Assembly (NCBI GenBank): GCA_022841795.1
Contig: JALHQU010000039.1
Location: forward strand, 1 to 41,053
Direction: 5' to 3'
Length of the DNA stretch: 41,053 nt
Source of the DNA: Fimbriiglobus sp.
Lineage (GTDB): Bacteria; Planctomycetota; Planctomycetia; Gemmatales; Gemmataceae
A program made the position numbers and the translations under genes. Under the pieces are notes generated by a model. The model was not told the DNA's origin. It worked only from the letters and a program-made list of their open reading frames with translations, and did no database searches. Below are positions 38,266-41,053 of the stretch, piece after piece; the first letter of the stretch is position 1; each line of letters starts with the position of its first letter.

Positions 38266-40212
38266 ATGCCCCCGTCCCCGCTCGACCTGCTCGTGTTGTC
38301 CGCGTCCGCTTGCGGCGGGTTCGGCTACCGCCCGGACCAGCCGGCTCACCTGGAGCCAACCTGCTTGGCGGCGGTGGCCCTCGCCGCCGACCCGGCGCAA
38401 TCCGCCGCCCTCGCGTCGGCGATGGCATCGCTCGAACAGCACCGCAACTCGGACGGCAGCTACCGGCTCGGCCGGGGTCGCCCGCAGGCGGTGTGGCCGA
38501 CGGCGCTGGTGCTGTTCACCCGCGGCGTCCTCGAACACCCGGCCGCCGAGTTGTTGCCGATCGCCACCAAGCTGCTCGCCGTCGAGAGCAAGGTGGTACG
38601 GTCGGACACGTCCGACGCCGGGGACATCGACGCCGGGCTGCTCGGCTGGCCGTGGGCGGAGGACACGTTCTCGTGGGTGGAGCCGACGGCGTGGGCGTGC
38701 CTGGCGCTGCGGGCGGTGGGGCAGGGCACCCACCCGCGGGTGCAGGAGGGGCTGCGGCTGCTGCTCGACCGGGCGTTCGACCACGGCGGGGCGAACTACG
38801 GCAGCCGGGTGATTCTCGGCAAGCAGACCGAGCCGATCCCCGGCCCGACGTGCGTGCTGCTGTTGGCGTTGCAGGGCGTGGACCACCCGCGGATCGACGC
38901 GGCGAAGGGCTACCTGCGGGTGGTGGCGGACAAGACGGCCGACCTGGAAACGCTGGCGTGGATCAAGCTCGCGCTGGTGTGCCACGCGGACGACGAGGCG
39001 ACGCAGTTGGCGCTCCCGAAGCTGGACGCGAAGATCGCCGATTCGCTGGCGTTCGAGGCGAATCAGACGAACGGCCTGGGCGCCGGCCCACTGCGGCTGG
39101 CCCTCGCCGCGCTCGCGCTGAACACGGCGGCCCGCAACCCGTTCAAACTCACCGACGCCCCGCAGGTGGCCACCCACGCCGTCGTCGGCAGCACCCGCGA
39201 GGCGGCGATCGACGCCCCCACCCGCGCCGCGTCCGAATCCACCGGGCTGTTCGGCAAGCTGAAGGCGAAGGTGCAGTCGTTCCTGCTCAGCGGCACCGGG
39301 GCCATCCGCCCGCTGCCGGTCACGTCCGCCGTCCACATCGCCAAGGTGGACCGCTACGACGCCCCGCTCGCCGACATCCTGTCGAAGCAGTTCGACCACT
39401 TCCGCCCGCACGTGCCGGTGACGGGCAAGCGGGTGGTACTCAAGCCGAACCTGGTCGAGTTCCACCGCGATCGGGTGATCAACACCGATCCGCGGTTCGT
39501 GGGGGCGGTCATCGACTTCTTCCAGCGGGAGGGGGCGAGCGAAGTCATCGTGGCCGAGGGGCCGGGGCACTGGCGGAACGTGCAGTTCCTGGTGACCGAG
39601 AGCGGGCTGGGCGACGTGCTGCGGAAGTACGGGGTGCGGTTCGTGGACGTGAACCACGACGAGCCGGTGAAGGTGGCGAACGTCGGCCGCACCACCGGGC
39701 TGGAGTACCTGTACCTGTCCAAGACGGTGCTGGAGGCGGACGTGTTCGTGAGTTTGCCGAAGCTGAAGACGCACCACTGGGCCGGGGCGACGCTGAGCCT
39801 GAAGAACCTGTTCGGCATCCTGCCCGGCATCTGCTACGGGTGGCCGAAGAACGAACTGCACTGGCGGGGCATCCCGAACAGCATCGTGGACATCGCCCTC
39901 ACCCGCACCCCGCACCTGGCCATCATCGACGGCATCGTCGGCATGGAAGGCGACGGTCCGCTGGCCGGCACCGCCCGCCACGTCGGGGCGGTGGTGATGG
40001 GCCTGGACCCGCTGGCGGTGGACGCCACCGGCTGCCGGCTGATGGGCATGAACCCGGAGCGGCTGCCGACACTGGCGCTGGCCGAGCAGAAACGGCTGGG
40101 GGTGATGAAGGAAGCGCAGATCCCACAACTCGGCGAGCCGATCGCAGGGCTGGCCCAGGCGTTCGAGCCGCCGCCGGGCATCGAGAAGCAGTTGATTCCG
40201 GCGGGGAAGTAG
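38266..40212 (+). CDS. toroid-like N-domain fused to a DUF362 (ferredoxin-linked) domain
   Basis: A 648-residue two-part protein. The N-terminal half (about 1-290) has repeated helical hairpins with spaced Gly and aromatic residues: SLEQHRNSDGSYRLGRGRPQ, GWPWAEDTFSWVEPTAWACL and ARDHGGANYGSR-like FDHGGANYGSRVILGK. This is the alpha/alpha-toroid pattern of prenyltransferase and terpene-cyclase-like repeats (DGSW/YGS motifs). The C-terminal half (about 350-645) is DUF362: GKRVVLKPNLVEFHRDRVIN, EVIVAEGPGHWRN, KLKTHHWAGATLSLKNLFGI and IIDGIVGMEGDGPLAGT. DUF362 proteins are of uncertain function. The Cys-rich ferredoxin part that often follows is absent. I place the start at ATG 38266; further ATGs exist upstream (38230, 38179), the last inside the inverted repeat. 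Confidence 0.87.
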   Translation: MPPSPLDLLVLSASACGGFGYRPDQPAHLEPTCLAAVALAADPAQSAALASAMASLEQHRNSDGSYRLGRGRPQAVWPTALVLFTRGVLEHPAAELLPIATKLLAVESKVVRSDTSDAGDIDAGLLGWPWAEDTFSWVEPTAWACLALRAVGQGTHPRVQEGLRLLLDRAFDHGGANYGSRVILGKQTEPIPGPTCVLLLALQGVDHPRIDAAKGYLRVVADKTADLETLAWIKLALVCHADDEATQLALPKLDAKIADSLAFEANQTNGLGAGPLRLALAALALNTAARNPFKLTDAPQVATHAVVGSTREAAIDAPTRAASESTGLFGKLKAKVQSFLLSGTGAIRPLPVTSAVHIAKVDRYDAPLADILSKQFDHFRPHVPVTGKRVVLKPNLVEFHRDRVINTDPRFVGAVIDFFQREGASEVIVAEGPGHWRNVQFLVTESGLGDVLRKYGVRFVDVNHDEPVKVANVGRTTGLEYLYLSKTVLEADVFVSLPKLKTHHWAGATLSLKNLFGILPGICYGWPKNELHWRGIPNSIVDIALTRTPHLAIIDGIVGMEGDGPLAGTARHVGAVVMGLDPLAVDATGCRLMGMNPERLPTLALAEQKRLGVMKEAQIPQLGEPIAGLAQAFEPPPGIEKQLIPAGK

Positions 40213-40237
40213 TCTGCACACGGAGTGTGCCGACTAC
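40209..40237. terminator. interrupted palindrome between convergent genes
   Basis: GTAGTC-T-GCACAC-GGA-GTGTGC-C-GACTAC, a 13-position dyad with one mismatch pair, just past the TAG of the DUF362 gene and 5 bp before the kinase stop. Probably a bidirectional terminator or dispersed repeat; no T tract. Confidence 0.55.
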
Positions 40238-40241
40238 CTTG

Positions 40242-41053
40242 TCACTGCCCGCTCGTCTGCGGCGGCGGGGCGTTCTTGGCGAACGCGAACTTGTACGTCA
40301 CCAGGCCGAGGGCGATGAGCACGGCCACGCCGATCAGGGCGAACACCAGCTTCGTGTGGTTCGCCCCGCCCGGCGTCTGGAGCGTCACCACCGGCCGCGG
40401 CGACGGGGTGACGAACGGGGCCACTCGGGGCCACTGTCCCGCCTGGGCCGACCGCTTCGCCGCGGCCGGCACCGGCGTCTCCTCTTTCAGGGCGATCGCC
40501 ACCGCCGACGACGCGGACACGGCGCCCTGGCCGAACACCTTCCCCGCCACGGGCGGGGCGAATGGCGACGGCTTCGGATGGGACTGTTTTTTCAGGTCCA
40601 CCACCGGCGGTTCCATCAGCTGGCTGGTCGCCTCCGCCCCCTCGTTCGCCGCCGGGCTGAGCGACGGCATCTCCTCGGCCGACGGCGGCGGGATGGTAGC
40701 CGGCGTCCACCGCTCCAGCTCGTTCGCCACCTCGATCGGCGTCTGGTAGCGGGCGTTCGGGTCCTTGTTCATCATCTTCGCCACGATCGCGGCCAGCCCC
40801 TCCGGCACTTCCGGGCGGAGCTGGCGGATCGGCGTCGGGTCTTTGGTGCGGTGCCACAGCAGCTTCTGGGACACCGTGCCGGTGGGGAACGGCGGGTGGC
40901 CGGCGAGCAGGAAGTACAGGCTGGCGCCCAGGCTGTAGATGTCCGCCCGCACGTCCACCGCGTGGCTGTTCGCCACCTGCTCCGGGGCCACGTAGTCGGC
41001 GGTGCCGAGCACGATCTTGTCGTCGTACTTGACCGTCAGCATGTCCGTCTGGT
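40242..41053 (-). CDS. Hanks-type Ser/Thr protein kinase, C-terminal part (N-terminus outside window)
   Basis: The visible 270 residues start within the activation segment: KIVLGTADYVAPEQVANSHA is the P+1 loop with the APE motif. DVRADIYSLGASLYFLLAGH (subdomain IX) and the C-lobe helices up to NARYQTPIEVANELERW follow. A Pro/Ala-rich linker of about 100 residues leads to one transmembrane helix (KLVFALIGVAVLIALGLVTY) and a short tail. This is the standard layout of PknB-like planctomycete kinases: cytoplasmic kinase, linker, membrane anchor. Here the extracytoplasmic sensor is reduced to a few residues. The catalytic loop and ATP site lie beyond 41053. The frame has no start within the window. 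Confidence 0.93.
   Translation of the reverse strand, partial: QTDMLTVKYDDKIVLGTADYVAPEQVANSHAVDVRADIYSLGASLYFLLAGHPPFPTGTVSQKLLWHRTKDPTPIRQLRPEVPEGLAAIVAKMMNKDPNARYQTPIEVANELERWTPATIPPPSAEEMPSLSPAANEGAEATSQLMEPPVVDLKKQSHPKPSPFAPPVAGKVFGQGAVSASSAVAIALKEETPVPAAAKRSAQAGQWPRVAPFVTPSPRPVVTLQTPGGANHTKLVFALIGVAVLIALGLVTYKFAFAKNAPPPQTSGQ

Noticed and set aside
38233-40221. A 662-codon minus-strand frame
   Set aside because: It is antisense to the DUF362 fusion and rich in Arg, His, Gln and Leu; no motif is visible.
1-41053. CRISPR array
   Set aside because: No regularly spaced identical repeats with unique spacers were seen; the repeated words found are paired inverted repeats or the TTTCCGGGT set of three.

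Overview
The window reads as a high-GC chromosome segment from a planctomycete, probably a Gemmata-like member of the Gemmataceae. This is an inference from strongly GC-biased codon use, large antisense open frames, GTG starts, a Hanks-type Ser/Thr kinase, the 'NRRNALLSTGPRT...GK' hypothetical family and long inverted repeats between genes. No rRNA or species marker is present.

Layout. Positions 1-3003 hold an IS4-type transposase cut off at its C-terminus, a 208-residue protein of unknown function and a 'STGPRT' family hypothetical gene. Positions 3054-4520 hold tyrosine integrase 1 and a 3'-half tRNA-Phe repeat. Positions 4521-24558 look like a roughly 20-kb integrative island. It is bounded by two identical 56-bp copies of the 3' half of a tRNA-Phe gene and carries its own integrase (integrase 2) at the right end. 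Next come integrase 3 and an intact tRNA-Asn that appears to be its insertion target (24926-26446). From 26533 to the end the content is ordinary chromosome: a FAH-family hydrolase, a CPBP protease, two glycosyltransferases with an ABC polysaccharide exporter, a DNA methyltransferase, alaS, a DUF2752 protein, larC, a toroid/DUF362 fusion and the C-terminal part of a Ser/Thr kinase.

The island is a metal-resistance cassette. It holds a CzcC-like outer-membrane lipoprotein, a His-rich CzcB-like adaptor, an enlarged CzcA/CusA-family RND pump, a PIB-type ATPase of the Zn/Cd/Pb class, a MerR/ZntR-like regulator with two matching long-spacer promoters, a Cys-rich four-helix copper-binding protein and a truncated HMA-domain membrane protein. 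Between them are three families of small exported proteins that I do not recognise as described: three Cys/His-rich proteins (6597, 8599, 18538), three copies of a 'YHxE...IDAK..TLSLK' domain (14253, 18015, 19039; the last fused to a YHS/TRASH-like Cys motif) and two Gly/His/Tyr-rich proteins (14885, 15409). Together they suggest an envelope metal-handling system: export across both membranes, periplasmic buffering, and sensing.

The most interesting signal is the integration module. Three full integrases and one relic point the same way. Each full gene is preceded at 18-20 bp by its own perfect inverted repeat, then a small AAGC/GCTT hairpin, then a tRNA 3' end 21-22 bp further on. The palindrome arm of integrase 2 (TTTCCGGGTA) recurs three times, at 20- and 10-bp steps, at the far left end of the island. 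This is what arm-type recombinase sites flanking an attP core would look like. In the chromosomal part, five intergenic regions carry long inverted repeats of unrelated sequence.
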